Made by a program: the position numbers and the translations under genes. Shown here piece after piece: positions 1-11,554 of a DNA stretch of 64,000 bases. The notes below the pieces were generated by a model, which worked only from the letters and a program-made list of their open reading frames with translations, had not been told where the DNA came from and did no database searches. The stretch covers positions 6,000,928-6,064,927 of the forward strand of contig CM043799.1 in the NCBI GenBank assembly GCA_023974075.1. Reading direction: 5' to 3'. Numbering within the stretch: the stretch's first letter is position 1; the number at the start of each line of letters is the position of its first letter. Origin of the DNA: Chaenocephalus aceratus. Taxonomy: Eukaryota > Chordata > Actinopteri > Perciformes > Channichthyidae.

Positions 1-455
1 ACTTTCGTTGAATGTGCTGAATGAATGTGCTGTTCGTGTGTTTACAAAGTGAACGCATAGATGACGTCACGACCTAGTTTTTCGGATCATGTGAATACTG
101 AAAATGGCCAAAATGGCAGCTGCCTGACGGAATATACAGGTTTTGATAAAAAAGAGCTATAAAATCATTATTTACCGGGGAATATCGCTGATTTCTTCAG
201 GGTATGGTTTAAACATAATGTTTCACTGAATACTAAAGTTTTTATTAACTATCTAATGACTGGAGCCTTCCTTTAACATGAACAATTGAGTCCATCATGT
301 AAATGTGACAGAAATCAGCCTCTATGGCTAATCTATCTACATACATACAATGGAAGGTTGATGGGGATTGAAAAAAACCAACAAAATAGAAGCTTGATTG
401 CAGCACATATGATCTTAAATACACACAAGTATAACAAATTAAATAAAAATCTCAC
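1..455 (-). other. pnn intron 3 (partial)
   Basis: Non-coding sequence downstream of exon 3, starting with the donor GTGAGATTTT. I found no further pinin exon on the minus strand before base 1, and no recognisable repeat. Confidence 0.7.
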
Positions 456-527
456 CTGAGCAGGGCTCCTTCGATGTCTCTTTGCTTGGCGGGGGGGGCG
501 CTGCTTCCCATGTCTGAGAGACTACGC
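456..527 (-). CDS. pnn: pnn coding exon 3
   Basis: 72 bp between acceptor TTTCCTCAG and donor GTGAGA. It encodes RSLSDMGSSAPPAKQRDIEG and a few more residues, the counterpart of the PPAKQRDLEG segment of mammalian pinin. Confidence 0.92.
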
Positions 528-2133
528 CTGAGGAAATACACAGAGACGGGCACTCTGTAAATAATCCATATTCGAATTTGGGAAATTGTTTGTTACAGTA
601 GCATGTTTAAAAGGCATTGCACACAAATATAACTAAATAAGCTGTAGAAAGGGTAGCTATAGAAGACTCAATATGAAGTATATGAGAATCAGAAATACCT
701 TAAAGGGGACCTATCATGCAAAATGCACTTTTGTACGTCTTTTATACATCAATATGTGTCCCCGGTGTTCCAGGAAACTCACCAAGTGTCAGAAAACACA
801 ACGCTCTCTATTTTCCTCCATACCCAAATCTCTAAAAAAAGGGGCTGCAACGGATCTGATACAGATTTGAACACAGTCCTGACGTCAGGACGGTGGCGGT
901 ACGGCTATTGGTCAATTCTCCACCTATCAGGGGAATGAGAGGTTGGGCCACGGCCGGCCATTGCCGCTCGAAAGCGCTGGAGACGCTGTAGCCCTGTAAT
1001 GCCCCTTTCACACCAACGCGTTTTCAGCTCCGGCTTGGACCAGATTGATGCTTTTAACTTCAATATTTAAAAACAAATCTTCCTGGGGAGCATCCCCCGG
1101 GACCCCCCTAGAAGAGGTGAGGTCCGCCCCCCACTCATAAAAAATAGCACTTTACTCCTGCCAATATGCAGTGAGCTGATTATGGAGCCTTCATTGTAAC
1201 AGTAATTCAGATGCAATTAGCCTATATAAAAGGCCTCAAATTGGAAGCACTGTCTGGGCTGTCTTTTTCACTCAATTCTGCAATAAGTAGATCTCGCCTT
1301 TCACCTAGGCCGGTGATCTTGGGCTTAAAAAGGTTGGTGACCACTGTACTAAATCATAAAGACCTTTCTTATTTTTTTGGTCATATTTAAGACCTTTTTA
1401 AGGCTTTAAATTCAGATTATCAAATGTAAGACTTCTTAAGACCCCGCGGGAACCCTGTATATAATGTAGTAGTTACCTGAGCAGGTTCATCCCTCTGCCT
1501 CTACCTCCTCCACCGGGGCCTGCCATGGGGCCGCTCATCCGACGGATCTGACCCGGTCTGTAAACACAGCAATACACAAGATAAGAGCATGCGAGAACCA
1601 GAAACCTGTTCGTTCCGGTAACTCAGCCCCAACCGAAACTGTTAGCATTGATTCCTTGGTAATGCTAACGTTTTAGAAACAGTGCTATTCGCTTCAACTA
1701 AACAGGACACCGGACGACGCATGATGGGCCTAGCAATAGTTAGCATACTGCGTTTGATATTCCACTCCATTGTTTAAGCCAGTAGTGTGTTCCATGCAGT
1801 GTTTATGACTGTAGTGTTTGTCATGTATTAGTTTGGACACAGGTGTGGGGTCAGCTAGCACAACACAATCAAACGAGGTGGCTATGTTTGCTAATTAGTT
1901 AGCCGACTAATGCTAACACACGTCGCTACCGGTCGCTACTCGTTTGAATGCTAGCTAGTTAGCTTAACTCTAAACACACCCCCAAAAGCTAAATAATCAG
2001 TAGGCTTTATTCTTCTTTACCTTGATTCATTAGGGTCACGTCCAGTTAATTTACGAATATTATCGTCCACACTTTTCAGGCTTTGTTTTGCTTTTTCGAG
2101 CTGGTCTTGCAAGCTCCGCACTACCACCGCCAT
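456..2133 (-). CDS. pnn: pinin (pnn), first three coding exons, partial gene
   Basis: Pinin is a nuclear-speckle and desmosome-associated protein that acts in the exon-junction/splicing machinery. Three exons are joined by GT/AG introns: 2133-2021, 1557-1477 and 527-456. The frame is kept across both junctions (each interrupts an arginine codon after two bases). The peptide starts MAVVVRSLQDQLEKAKQSL, has the N-terminal coiled-coil-like segment ending KLTGRDPNESR, then a glycine/arginine stretch (GPGGGGRGRG), then SSAPPAKQRDIEGALLR. This order matches the N-terminus of vertebrate pinin as I know it. Only about 88 residues are present; the gene continues beyond base 1. No frame break is seen. 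The start ATG lies in a good context (CAAGATGGC). Confidence 0.93.
701..900 (+). repeat. truncated MITE, left end (TAAAGGGGACC family)
   Basis: The sequence TAAAGGGGACCTATCATGC followed by AAAATGCACTTTTGTACGTC resembles the left half of the more complete copy at 25504-25957. The right end is missing here and the right boundary is approximate. Confidence 0.55.
1040..1346 (+). mobile_element. hAT remnant, right-hand part with terminal repeat
   Basis: Ends in GGTTGGTGACCACTG, a typical right terminus of a fish hAT. About 300 bp upstream is a block (ACCAGATTGATGC ... CCCGGGACCCCCCTAGAAG). The same block-to-terminus layout is seen inverted at 6063-6405, so these look like two truncated copies of one family. 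Confidence 0.6.
1477..1557 (-). CDS. pnn: pnn coding exon 2
   Basis: 81 bp between an acceptor ending TTTACAG and a donor GTAACT. It encodes the glycine/arginine-rich stretch GPGGGGRGRGMNLL. Being divisible by three, it leaves the phase unchanged. Confidence 0.92.
1558..2020 (-). other. pnn intron 1
   Basis: 463 bp between exons 1 and 2. AT-rich with several GCTAGC/GTTAGC stretches typical of fish intronic DNA. Nothing else is recognised. Confidence 0.75.
2021..2133 (-). CDS. pnn: pnn coding exon 1
   Basis: Starts at the ATG at 2133 and ends at the donor (AATCAAG|GTAAAG). It encodes 37 residues plus two bases of an Arg codon. The upstream sequence is pyrimidine-rich on this strand's complement and shows no TATA box. 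Confidence 0.93.
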
Positions 2134-2270
2134 CTTGCTTCCAGTTAGCGCGAATCACGTGTTTCCTCCTCTTCTTCTACCTTCGGCTGCTTTTTTCTTC
2201 TTCTTTGGTTTATCGGCGACTGTCACGCGAGGTTGCGTTGCCGCCATCTGCTGCTCAGGTTTTCTCCTAA
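2134..2270 (-). promoter_or_regulatory. probable pnn 5' UTR / promoter region
   Basis: Sequence immediately upstream of the pinin ATG: purine-rich on the minus strand, with a few CpGs and no TATA box, as is common for housekeeping genes. The transcription start cannot be placed from sequence alone. Confidence 0.4.
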
Positions 2271-2399
2271 AATCGATAACCACTTTTACTACATATGTTG
2301 CTACTTGGAATAATCTTCACAACCAAAAATAATAAAACCCTGTTTTTTCAGAATACTTCCAGACAAACAGCTGAAGGGAAGCAAGCATTATCTAATTTC

Positions 2400-2435
2400 A
2401 TAATGCTTTGATGCAAAATAGTAAAAGGGGACCTT
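2400..2435 (+). repeat. MITE right-end remnant
   Basis: TTTGATGCAAAATAGTAAAA followed by GGGGACC resembles the right terminus of the copy at 25504-25957 (TTTGATGAAAAATAGTATAA). Only the end is left. Confidence 0.45.
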
Positions 2436-2544
2436 CGATTAGGACTCTTTTGATGACTTCTTTACTGAGTCTGTCCTTGGTTGTTTTCTCTTCGGTTCCT
2501 ATCATGGTTGAAACATATAAACTGTTTTTGTTGGAATGTGCCTT

Positions 2545-2653
2545 CTATCAGAAGTAAAAGATGGAGGAAGTGAAGATATTTTACTGCTTGTAAAAGTACT
2601 AATACTGCAAATGTCTCCTCTGTGGGATTAATAAAGGTATTCTGATTCTGATT
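2545..2653 (+). mobile_element. LINE 3' tail remnant
   Basis: Contains CTCTGTGGGATTAATAAAGG followed by TATTCTGATTCTGATT. This is the usual 3' end with short tandem tail of fish L2/Rex-like non-LTR retrotransposons. No coding part remains. Confidence 0.55.
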
Positions 2654-3872
2654 AATACCAACATTTAGAAATACACAGTTACAATAAAAAAGTGTACACA
2701 AATAACAATATATCTTAATGTACCAAAAGTTAAACTAATCAAAACAACCTCTTTTTTTGCATTTCATATGATAGTACTGTTTTATAATTATAGCTTTAAT
2801 GTGTTCATTACTATAATGTGCTGCTGGTAGGGGGAGCTTTTTTTGGAATAATTATATTGCTGTGTACTGTGTAGTTGTACATTTCACCAAGGGATCAATA
2901 AATGCATTTTGAGAAGTTATGCTAAGAGAAAATTGTTAGAAGAAGCTTGACATTTCAAGATGAAAGGTTAAGTTTTAATAATATAAACTCATACTCCATA
3001 ATATTACCTTGGTGAGTTGCAACTGTGAACAAATATTAAACAGTAATTACTAATAATTCCTCCCTATTGTCGGACACACCCCAATGAAGTTGAGCAAGTC
3101 TTTATAATTAATCAACATTCTGCTGACACCCTGTGTGTTGTGTGTTCATCGCAACAATGTGGTATTGCTCCAGATTAATTACATAACACCATAATCTGAT
3201 TACCCAAATGTGAAATAAAGCTCTTTGTCAGAGCTATAAACAAAGCAGAACACAGAACAAATGAGCAGTGAGCATTTTTCTAATGTTGTCATTGTAATGT
3301 CTCAAGATAAGTGACACATATGTATATCTTTACTGCTATAATTAATAAAAGCAAAAGAAGGAAAAGCCTTTTTGTCATATTATTTCAACATAATTCTGCC
3401 ATTTACTCAAAATGACATATTTTTAAAACCAAAAAAGGATTAATTGGGAAGGTAAGCACTTGAGGTACCTGTCTTCTCCTAATATGTCTTACATTTCTAC
3501 TGATGTAAAGAGCACAGGAAATCCCATCATTCCTCCTGGTTTGGTGCTTTCAGTATCTTTTACTCCTCTCATCATTATCCAGCACGTTCCTCTGCATTTC
3601 CCATCGCTGTGTTGTCATGGTGACAGTAGTTGAATCTCATTTTCAAGTGTTTCATGTTGCCCTCTCACTAGGGATGCCCTGCACTGCAGAGCTGTTTCCA
3701 CTCCCTTCCTGCGAGGAGAGCTGATATTTGATGTTCCCTCCTCAACCACCCTTCCTCGAATGGAGTTACATTTCAAACATATACATATAAGGTATTGTAC
3801 ATTTTAAATGCACTACATCCTGAACAACATTGCAACCTTTCTAAACCCCAGGAGGTTACAGAATTGTATAAG

Positions 3873-4365
3873 TGTTAGAGAATATTTCTTCTCTCTTCCT
3901 AAGTGTCAAAGAATAATTCTTCCTTACTCCTAAGATATTTAACATTTTCTGTGTGTTGACATTTACGATCAGCCCTGCTCCTTATCTTCCGTAAGGAATG
4001 TGATAATGCAGTCGTATGTTGATACTATAAGTTTTATGGCTTGACCTAGCGGACATAGGGGGTTTTACGCTAAGCTCCACATATGAGAGAGACATCTCCT
4101 GTGTCTCCAGATGTTAACGCCCCATCTCCCCAAATATGTTGTTTACTCTCTCTGAACTAGTTAAAAGGTCTATCGAGAGATATGCTGATCAGAGTTGACA
4201 TGACAACCCACCCGTGCAGTCAGAACCTTTTGCTGCTGTGACTTGTGATATGAATTCTCCGGCCGTATCCTTGTAATAAACTATCATTGTTCGACATCAA
4301 AGCTCCAACTCTCCTTGTGTCTCTCTGAGTCCTGACTCTCCATTGCTGCAGAAGTTTCCCTTACA
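3873..4365 (+). mobile_element. solo LTR with 5-bp target duplication
   Basis: 493 bp starting TGTTAGAG and ending CCCTTACA (TG...CA), flanked by the identical pentamer ATAAG at 3868-3872 and 4366-4370. An AATAAA poly(A) signal lies at 4275-4280, in the right place for an R region, giving plus orientation. No internal coding sequence remains, so this is a solo LTR left by recombination between two LTRs. A 5-bp duplication fits Ty3/gypsy, BEL or some retroviruses; I cannot assign the family. Confidence 0.75.
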
Positions 4366-5236
4366 ATAAGCATCATAATCCAGGTCTGAAAAGTCAATGC
4401 AGAACTGATTTAAATCTGCATTCTCTCCGATATGCAGCAGGGGGCGTCAGATTTGATAGAAGTCTATGAAAGAATCCTCTTCTTATTAGTGTGAATGCTG
4501 TTTACAGCACTGTTTACAGCACACTAAGAGGCACACTAAGAGGCTGTGTTCACACTAAGAGGCTGTGTTTACTCGCATCATTCAAACAAGATGCGCTGGC
4601 TCTGGGGCTACTACAACTACAACAAAATGAACATATTTTACCGTGATTAAATTGTAATACACGTTTCTAAATGATGCCGAAGTAACAACATACTGATACC
4701 GGTTAGTAAAAACCATGAATTATTACTTTGACAAGTCTGCAGACAAGACGGCAGGCGAAAAACCTTTTAAAATGCATGTTTTCTGAATGGAGATCGGCTA
4801 AGCTAACGTAGTATATGCTCCGACCGTCCACACTCATAACAACGGCCTACAGACATAAATAAACCAGCGACTGTATTCGCCATGACACAGACAGTCTGTG
4901 GTTTGTACTTGTTTAACCTTTGTCCAGTTTCTGAACAGATATGAGGAGCTGTGAGCTCTGAGTGCTAACTGCTAACAGCTAACGGCTGATGTTTTCTGGT
5001 TGAACGTCAGTGACGGCAGGCTGAGATTGGCTACCGCGAGATCGCGTCACGTGAATATGACGCTCGAGTTGAACAAATTGAACTCGAGCGTTTGTTGCGG
5101 CCCCCCTTCAATCGCGTCCACCGCTTCATGCTCGCCGTCGGAGCGAATTTGCGTCTGTCCGTGTCTCTGCATTGACTTTACATGTAATCGCGTCGCCCCC
5201 AAACATCGCATCGCGTCCGGTGTGAACGCAGCATGA
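4366..5236. other. unassigned DNA with MITE-like end
   Basis: No gene seen. About 4505-4575 has short tandem copies of CACACTAAGAGGCTGTG. Around 5056-5090 is a short palindrome (CGCTCGAGTT ... AACTCGAGCG). The stretch ends GCGTCCGGTGTGAACGCAGC, which looks like a terminal repeat of a fish MITE. Its other end was not located. Confidence 0.45.
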
Positions 5237-5563
5237 CGGCCCCTACACACGGTGGCGTGCGTTGTCACTTCAACGCTTCTGCCCATTCCATTTGAATGGG
5301 GTGACGTCACGATTCGCCGAACTGCATTGTGGGAGCAAAGCGTAGCTTCTCTCGCGGTGCTCGCTGCAAAAGTAGAGCAATGTTCTACTTTTGACGCCTC
5401 GATGGAGGCGTCAGCCAATCGAATCATATGCCAGTACAAGCTCTCGCCAATCAAACCGCGTGCTTGTGTGTCTGGGGCGGGAGATTCATGTGATTGGTTG
5501 TTGGTCGAGTTTCAGCCCCCCACGCCGGCAAGCGACAACGCACGCCGCCGTGTGTAGGGGCCG
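5237..5563. mobile_element. Harbinger-like MITE
   Basis: Non-coding, about 327 bp, with inverted ends CGGCCCCTACACACGG ... CCGTGTGTAGGGGCCG extending about 30 bp. Its left half is close to the left part of 22217-22400, where the same end precedes a MADF/BESS-type gene. This suggests a deletion derivative of that element. The flanking trinucleotides (TGA and TAA) differ at one base, so the target duplication is imperfect. Confidence 0.65.
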
Positions 5564-6062
5564 TAAGAGTGCGTGATGTCACAGCTAGAGTGGAGGACAG
5601 CTTGAAATTCGCCTTACATTTTTTCTTTTTTTAACTGCCATAATTCCCAAACCCTACACAAAACGTAGGAAAACCTCTCCTACGTTGAAAAAAAATAAAA
5701 TTAAATAAAAAAACAAAAACAAAATGCCTCCTGAGGGCATGAAGTGACAACACCTTTCAACATGTCTCCATTTAGGCCCATTGTAATCGAGTCTGATCTG
5801 TCCTCAGAGCAGCAGCTGCACACCTTTAGTAAATCTTCCAAAAATGCCACATTATGGACCCAAAAGTACAGAAAAAGCAGATTCTGACGCTCCTCACGGT
5901 CCTGACATCCTCCACGCGTTGACATTTTATGAAAGCAGCTACTGTTTTTAAACTATAGTTAGAAATGTAAGAGGTTTATTTCTCATTCAGAACAATGCTA
6001 ATTTAGCAGATTATGTTCCCATGTTGAGTCAAATGTAAAATACAGCAGGATAAGCTCTATGG

Positions 6063-6405
6063 CAGGGGTCACCAACCTTTTTTAGGGTGAGGGCTACTTT
6101 AAAAAAATAAAAGAAGTCGGGGGTTACTTTTACTCCTCTTTTTTTTGTTTTTTGCAGTGTATATATTTAGCACATTTTAACATTATTATATGCTTACCTT
6201 TAACCTTTGTGTGCTGTTTGGGTCTGTGGGACCCGTTTTCAGTGTTTACTAAAAGAACATGTCTGCAATTTAATTATTTTAACCTGTTTTATTTGGGGAT
6301 GGACGGGCCTCACCTCCTCTAGGGGGGTCCTCACCTCTTCTAGGGGGTCCGGGGGCATACTCAATTGAAATGCATTAATCTGGTGCACTTTGAGCACAAC
6401 ATGAA
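6063..6405 (-). mobile_element. hAT remnant (inverted copy of the 1040-1346 family)
   Basis: Begins CAGGGGTCACCAACC, the inverse of the terminus at 1346. About 300 bp inside it carries the same block (GGGGGTCC ... ATTAATCTGGT) in inverse orientation. The other end is lost. Confidence 0.6.
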
Positions 6406-6707
6406 TGTAGGATACAGCTCTCAACACTCAGATGAAAGGGAGCTGTATACGTTTCAATAATCCAAACATCTTTACCTCTCATTTATCATATATGAAGAAT
6501 TCATTTTCAAACATTGATTAAAGCCAATCTTAAAATGATTAAACAAATGCCTGTTTGCGATTCCTCAGTGCACACAAAAACATAACTTGGAGAAATAAAT
6601 AAATACGGTTAATAATTTGATTTAATCTTGCCATTTTAAATGATGTATTCAATAAATAAGGTTAAACCAAATCATTACATTACAATAGATTTTATTTTAA
6701 TGATTTG

Positions 6708-6990
6708 GTTTAACTTAAAGAGAAACTTTATTGTTATTGCACATATTATAGGTACTGAGACAACGAAATGCAGTTTAGCTTCTAACCAGGTGCAACAAGC
6801 AGTGAAGTGGAAAGTAATGTACACAATCTACAGAATAACATATAGAATGAATTGAATGATGAATAAACAGTGGGGTATGAATACACTAGATATCAGCCTG
6901 TGAGCAGTATGAACAGTGTGTATGAATATGCTAAGATATATAAAGTATGAAAACGGTAAGCAGTATAGTATAAAATATATAGATATTAAT
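6708..6990 (-). mobile_element. LINE/SINE 3' region remnant
   Basis: AGAAACTTTATTGTTATTGC followed by ACAACGAAATGCAGTTTAGC is a common fish non-LTR element 3' segment in reverse orientation. No coding sequence remains; boundaries are approximate. Confidence 0.4.
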
Positions 6991-8351
6991 TTCATGATGA
7001 TAAACATTGTGGAACAATGATGACAAATGGGAATGGATGTGGCGACGTAAAACTGACACAAAACAACAACAAACTTTTGCGGAGCCAATTGGAGAGTTTC
7101 ATCAGCAGCACGTGGTAAAACCCACCAATGAGCGCTCAGCTCAAGATACCAGCGAGCCGTTTCCCATCAAGCATTTCGCTTCCGCAGCTCGTGGAGAGCA
7201 ACTGCGCCAACTCGCCTCGCCTCGCTCTCAAGGCTGCGGGCGTCTTTGTCCCGCGAGATTTCAAAGTCTCATGTGGGCGAGCCTCCAGAGCAAGTCGGAC
7301 AAAATGACTAACCATCATGCAACGCATTAGCAAGACGTTGATCGCAACTGCGCAGGTCTGCGCAGGTCTAGCTTGTCTCAAACAAGCCTTATGTGTATTT
7401 ATTTTGTCATTAACCTTTTTCGGACCACTTATTTATTTATTTTGGTGACGATCCGACCTCCATGCTGATACTCTGGTTCAAACTGCATCCACCAAACAAT
7501 GTGATTTATCTCGACCTCCCCAAAACAACCAAAATCTGACGGTGTGAGATGTCTGTTTTAGCTGTTCTGTCGTCATTTCCTGCGATCTTCTTCATGCAGT
7601 CAGTCAGAATGAATGAATGGGCGTTTCTTTGACTATTTATAGGCAAATATGGGCGTTACGTGAAGCCCGCAAAAGCTGCACCGCATTTCGAGTCGATTGT
7701 GATTTATAAAGGGAAACCGGCGTAGAAAGTGCTGTACGCACTTTCCTCGCCGGTACGCAATGTTCGGTCAATCGGAAAATGTCTGTACCTATTTTTTGGA
7801 TTTCTACTACGTAAACAACCTTCCCACGTGAATCCTACGCACAGCGTTATAAATGAGGCCCCAGATGTCCCGCTTTGTGCGGTATTGCACAGCATTTTCA
7901 CGACTTGTACGTACATTGAGACGATGTCCCGCATATTTAATTTAGATTGGCTAAAACGCTTTTCTAAAATCTGATCACATGAATCAGATGCGGAGAAAGG
8001 CCAGCTCAGTTCGCTGACGGCCCGCCCTTTATTATTATATGTTTTAAACGGCATCATGTAAGTTGCGCTGACAGGCGACAGAGGTTCACCGTGAGACCAT
8101 TGTCTCTCTAACTGTGTGTGACCCAACTCAATAACACACATCATATGGAATGCCATGTGATCTTTAATGAATATCAGAAATACGCTGTATTAAACATTCT
8201 GCTATAACACTGAATGAAATTGATACTGTTTGACTTTGTATTAGTTAGCCTACTACTTACAATACATTGAAGTAATTTACTTCTAATTTACTTTTTGAGA
8301 AATCCTCTGTCAAAGTCCCCTGCTGAGAACAAAATCAAGCCACTTCTGCTA

Positions 8352-8664
8352 AGTTTGATGAGGGAATTATTTTTTGTTGCCATTAGTTCTTCCTGAGATT
8401 GATCCTGTTGGACTCAGTACTAGTGAAACTACCCCCACAAGTAGGCTACTATGAAGTAGGCTACTTACTGTGTACTTTTCCAGTAATCCTCTGTCAATGT
8501 CCCCTCCCGACTACAAGAATGCATGTTTTTCTTTTAATAAGCGTTAAAAAACATTTCTTCCTGAAACTTATATTGTTGGACAGAGTATTTTAAGAGGATG
8601 GTAGACACGATATCAGCAATACTTCCAGTCAGTACTCCGGCAGCAGCATTTTTACACCTTGGAA
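8352..8664. repeat. outer inverted-repeat arm, left
   Basis: Matches the reverse complement of 17472-17781 with interruptions and substitutions. Shared landmarks include CCATTAGTTCTTC, ATCCTGTTGGACTC, GAGGATGGTAGACA and CCGGCAGCAGCATTT. With the right arm it encloses the tandem array and the gypsy insertion. Confidence 0.75.
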
Positions 8665-9315
8665 TTTCTTTAGAGTCTGGCCTGGATAGCTGGTCACAAA
8701 TATCCTTCAGCACACTGACACACTATGTCACTCTGGTTGCCCTCTTATGATGCTGGTGTCTTTTAATATATAAATATTTCTCAGGCGCTAATTCGTTCCT
8801 CGCAGATTCTTCAGTCTCATCAGCCTCATGCTTCCATCAGTCCCAGTCAACGCCTCCAGCACACGTCCAGTGTCTGACTCCATATGATATTGTCCTGATG
8901 CTGTAAGGGTGATGCCCCATGATCACAACATGTGTGCCAAGGACCTCATATTATGTCTGTCATTAATGTTACATCACCCATTATAACAGTTTTCTTTCCT
9001 TTTTCTCTTCTCTTAACTGAATAGTCCTGTCTTTAAGTATAACACAATGTAAAGTCCTTTTTCTGCACCATTTTAAGGCTTCAAAACAGGCATTTCTACT
9101 GTATGTGTTTGGAGAAATGAAACAATCAAAGGCCCAGAATTGTACTTTATAAACTATGAATCTTGTGGTGCTTGAAAAAATACACACTGGCTAAGCCGGC
9201 CAGGATAAATGCCGTTTTTGGAGCCCTTTTTTTGCAATATTTATTAAAATGTCACTAGTTATTTAAACAAACCCCTATCTGAGGATAATACAAGCAACCA
9301 TAAAACCATGGGAAC
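8665..9315. other. unassigned DNA inside the inverted-repeat structure
   Basis: No counterpart on the right side and no recognisable protein. Probably the body of the element bounded by the inverted arms, or a later insertion. Confidence 0.35.
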
Positions 9316-9397
9316 CTGCCTGCAGACCTCCACTCTCAGGACAGTTCCGGTGCAGACCTCCACTCTCAGGACACCTCCACTGTCAGTACAGGAAGTG
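9316..9397. repeat. 82-bp perfect inverted repeat, left copy
   Basis: Identical, base for base, to the reverse complement of 17139-17220. Internally it contains the unit GCAGACCTCCACTCTCAGGA twice. Confidence 0.85.
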
Positions 9398-9892
9398 ACG
9401 ATTCTGACGCGTTTTCCCCCGCCTGACACCATGGAGGAATGTAACGGGAGTTGACAGGGGACTCTGTCCTCCTCACGAGTGCCTATTTTCGGACACTTTT
9501 TTTCACTTTTCCCCGGTTTTATTATTTTTTTGGCTATTTCACCCGGTTTCTACCGGGGACATTGCCCGGTCTCGGGTGTCCCCCCACGGCCTGTGTCCAG
9601 CCCCCCCCTCCCCCCACACTCATCCATATATTAACGGATTTTGACAATTTGTGTTGCATTTTTCTCCTCTCACTGATCGAATGGCAAACGCGACCCACTG
9701 TCGGCTGACCCACTGACCCACTGACCCACCCTCCGCGCCGGCCGATATGAAGCGTGACCAAGACTCACCGTCCAGGGGTCCCACGGGTCCCGCAGCGGGG
9801 TGGAGGTTCCCAGCTGGAACCTCCCCACCTCCGCCGCGGTGCACCCGGCAAACACGGTTGTTTCTCGAACCTTCCACTGTTGTCTAGCGGGT
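9398..9892. other. unassigned GC-richer segment
   Basis: Open frames overlap on both strands here because of G/C-rich simple stretches; none resembles a known protein. Between 9701 and 9729 is a short tandem run of GACCCACT. Confidence 0.4.
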
Positions 9893-10218
9893 GTAACTAA
9901 AATACAAGATGTCGTATTTATATATATAAATAAATATATATCTATATAGATATATATATATATAGATAATAAGTGTCAGTGCTATTTTATGTTGTATTAG
10001 CGTGCATTTCCTGTTCGGAAAGTGGCGCTGCGGCTGTACTGATAGTAACTACAATACAAGGTGTCCCTATTTTTATATATATATATATATACTTTATGTA
10101 TATAATAAGTGTCAGTACGATTTTATTTTGTATTTGCGTGCATTTCCTGTTCGGAAAGTGGCTCTGCGGCTGTACTGATAGTAACTACAATACAAGGTGT
10201 CCGTATATATCTATATAT
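9893..10218. repeat. tandem array (about 130-bp unit) with AT tracts
   Basis: At least two and a half copies of a unit containing TGCATTTCCTGTTCGGAAAG, CTGTACTGATAGTAACTACA and ATACAAGGTGTCC, joined by (TA)n tracts. A diverged copy resumes at 17035-17110 on the far side of the gypsy insertion. Confidence 0.75.
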
Positions 10219-10520
10219 TGTAACGTTCACAGGAAGGAGTCGAGAGGCAAGCTTCAAGTTACTAGGCTTTAATAACTTGACTCCTACACATATGTTTACG
10301 GATGGGTATAGCTTGAGGCTCAACCTCCCACACATTGACACTGACTTCTAACACAGCACCTATATAACACCTTGTACACGTCACACTTCCCGCCCTCCCC
10401 CGTCTGCTCACCCAACCACAGGCCCGCACCTCAGACAGCAGCCCGTGCAGCTCCATGATTGGCAGAGAGACGGGGGATTCCTGAGTGACACCCTCAACAG
10501 CCTATACCAGGGTCGCTACA
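10219..10520 (-). repeat. gypsy 3' LTR
   Basis: 302 bp, TGTAAC...GCTACA on the plus strand. It contains a TATATAA-type box (minus strand GTTATATAGG at about 10359-10368) and ATTAAA as a possible poly(A) signal near 10268-10274. Confidence 0.93.
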
Positions 10521-10535
10521 CTACCCCCCCACTAC
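10521..10535 (-). promoter_or_regulatory. gypsy polypurine tract
   Basis: Minus strand reads GTAGTGGGGGGGTAG directly against the 3' LTR. This is the expected place and composition for the plus-strand primer of reverse transcription. Confidence 0.7.
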
Positions 10536-10695
10536 AAAATTCCTCGCCCACGAGGAACAAAAAAAAACTCAGCACAAACACTATAATTACTCCCTTACAT
10601 TGACTAGGAAGGTCTGGGTGGACTACCATCCCTTCCAATGAGACCAGGGCGCATTCTTGCCCTCTACAGGAACCGAGGGGTCTCACTCTACTTTA

Positions 10696-11546
10696 CTACC
10701 AAACAAAGTCTCTGAAACGACCCGGGGGTCGTACCTGCCTTCTCGGCAGGGGAACTGGGGTCAGGAGGACAGGGGTGGCCGGTTTCTGGCCCAGGCGGCG
10801 AAACAATGAGGGGACACTCAGTCCCTGATGGGGGACTGCTACTCTGTTCGCCGGGGGACCTGAGTGGGGGTGTCGAGGGAACGGCTGTGGGCCCCGATGT
10901 TCCTTGGGGTTCAGCCTGTGGAGAAGCGACTCCTCTGTACGGAGCCAACCTGTCTCTGTGGAGCACCACTTTTCTCCCCTTTGGGGCAGCTGCACCCTGT
11001 AGACCACTTCCCCCACCCTCTCCAGTACTCTGCAGGGACCAACCCACTGACTGTCCAGTTTTGGGCACCACCCTTTCTTCCGTTGTGGGCTGTAGACCCA
11101 AACCAACTCCCCGGCCCTGAAATGCTGCCCTCTTGTTCTGGTGTCGTAGTTCCGCTTCTGTCTCACCCCAGCACTTTTCTGCTGATCGCGGGCAAAAGCG
11201 TGAGCGGAATCAAGGCGGTCCTGAAGTCTCCTGGCGTACTCAGGCCCTGGAGGCGTGTCCAGGGAATCCGGTGGCTGACCAAACACCAAAACAGCAGGGG
11301 TTCGAAGCTCTCTCCCCAACATGAGGAGGGCAGGAGAACAGGCTGAGGACTCCTGAACTGCAGAACGACATGCCATGAGCACAAGGGGCAGATGCTCGTC
11401 CCAGTCGCGCTGATGCTGAGACGTGAGGATGGCCAGCTGCTGTCCCATGGTGCGGTGAAATCTCTCGATTAGTCCGTCGCTCTGAGGTCGCAAGGGGGAG
11501 GTGCGTGTTTTGTGCATGCCCAGCTGTGAGCACATGGAGGCGAACA
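10696..11546 (-). pseudogene. gypsy integrase, C-terminal part (severed by hAT)
   Basis: Carries the end of the integrase catalytic core (SPLRPQSDGLIERFHRTMGQ with the final glutamate, WDEHLPLVLMACRS). The C-terminal region follows (GELVWVYSPQRKKG, SQWVGPCRVLERVGEVVYRV), typical of Ty3/gypsy integrase. The tail is proline-rich and ends near 10696. The reading frame is open up to the target duplication of the hAT at 11547, where the core is cut from its N-terminal half at 12686. The family function is insertion of the cDNA copy into host DNA. Confidence 0.9.
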
Positions 11547-11554
11547 CCCGGGAC

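Larger units (their letters stand above)
528..1476 (-). other. pnn intron 2 with repeat remnants
   Basis: The intron carries a truncated left part of a MITE family from about 701 (TAAAGGGGACC...) and the right-hand part of a hAT element at about 1040-1346. The rest is AT-rich and unassigned. Confidence 0.7.
2271..3872. other. intergenic AT-rich DNA with repeat tails
   Basis: Holds a MITE right end (about 2400-2435) and a LINE 3' tail (about 2545-2653). From about 2660 to 3870 it is AT-rich sequence without a gene or recognisable element. Confidence 0.6.
5564..8351. other. intergenic DNA, mostly unassigned
   Basis: Contains a hAT remnant (6063-6405) and a LINE-like 3' tail (about 6708-6990). 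Around 7850-7862 is ATAAATGAGGCCCC, a motif often found at Harbinger ends. No reading frame resembles a known protein. Confidence 0.5.

Noticed and set aside
5056..5090. Hairpin as a transcription terminator
   Set aside because: Rho-independent terminators are bacterial; here it is more likely part of a MITE.
5047..5557. Overlapping frames on both strands
   Set aside because: They lie across MITE ends with inverted repeats and do not resemble any protein.
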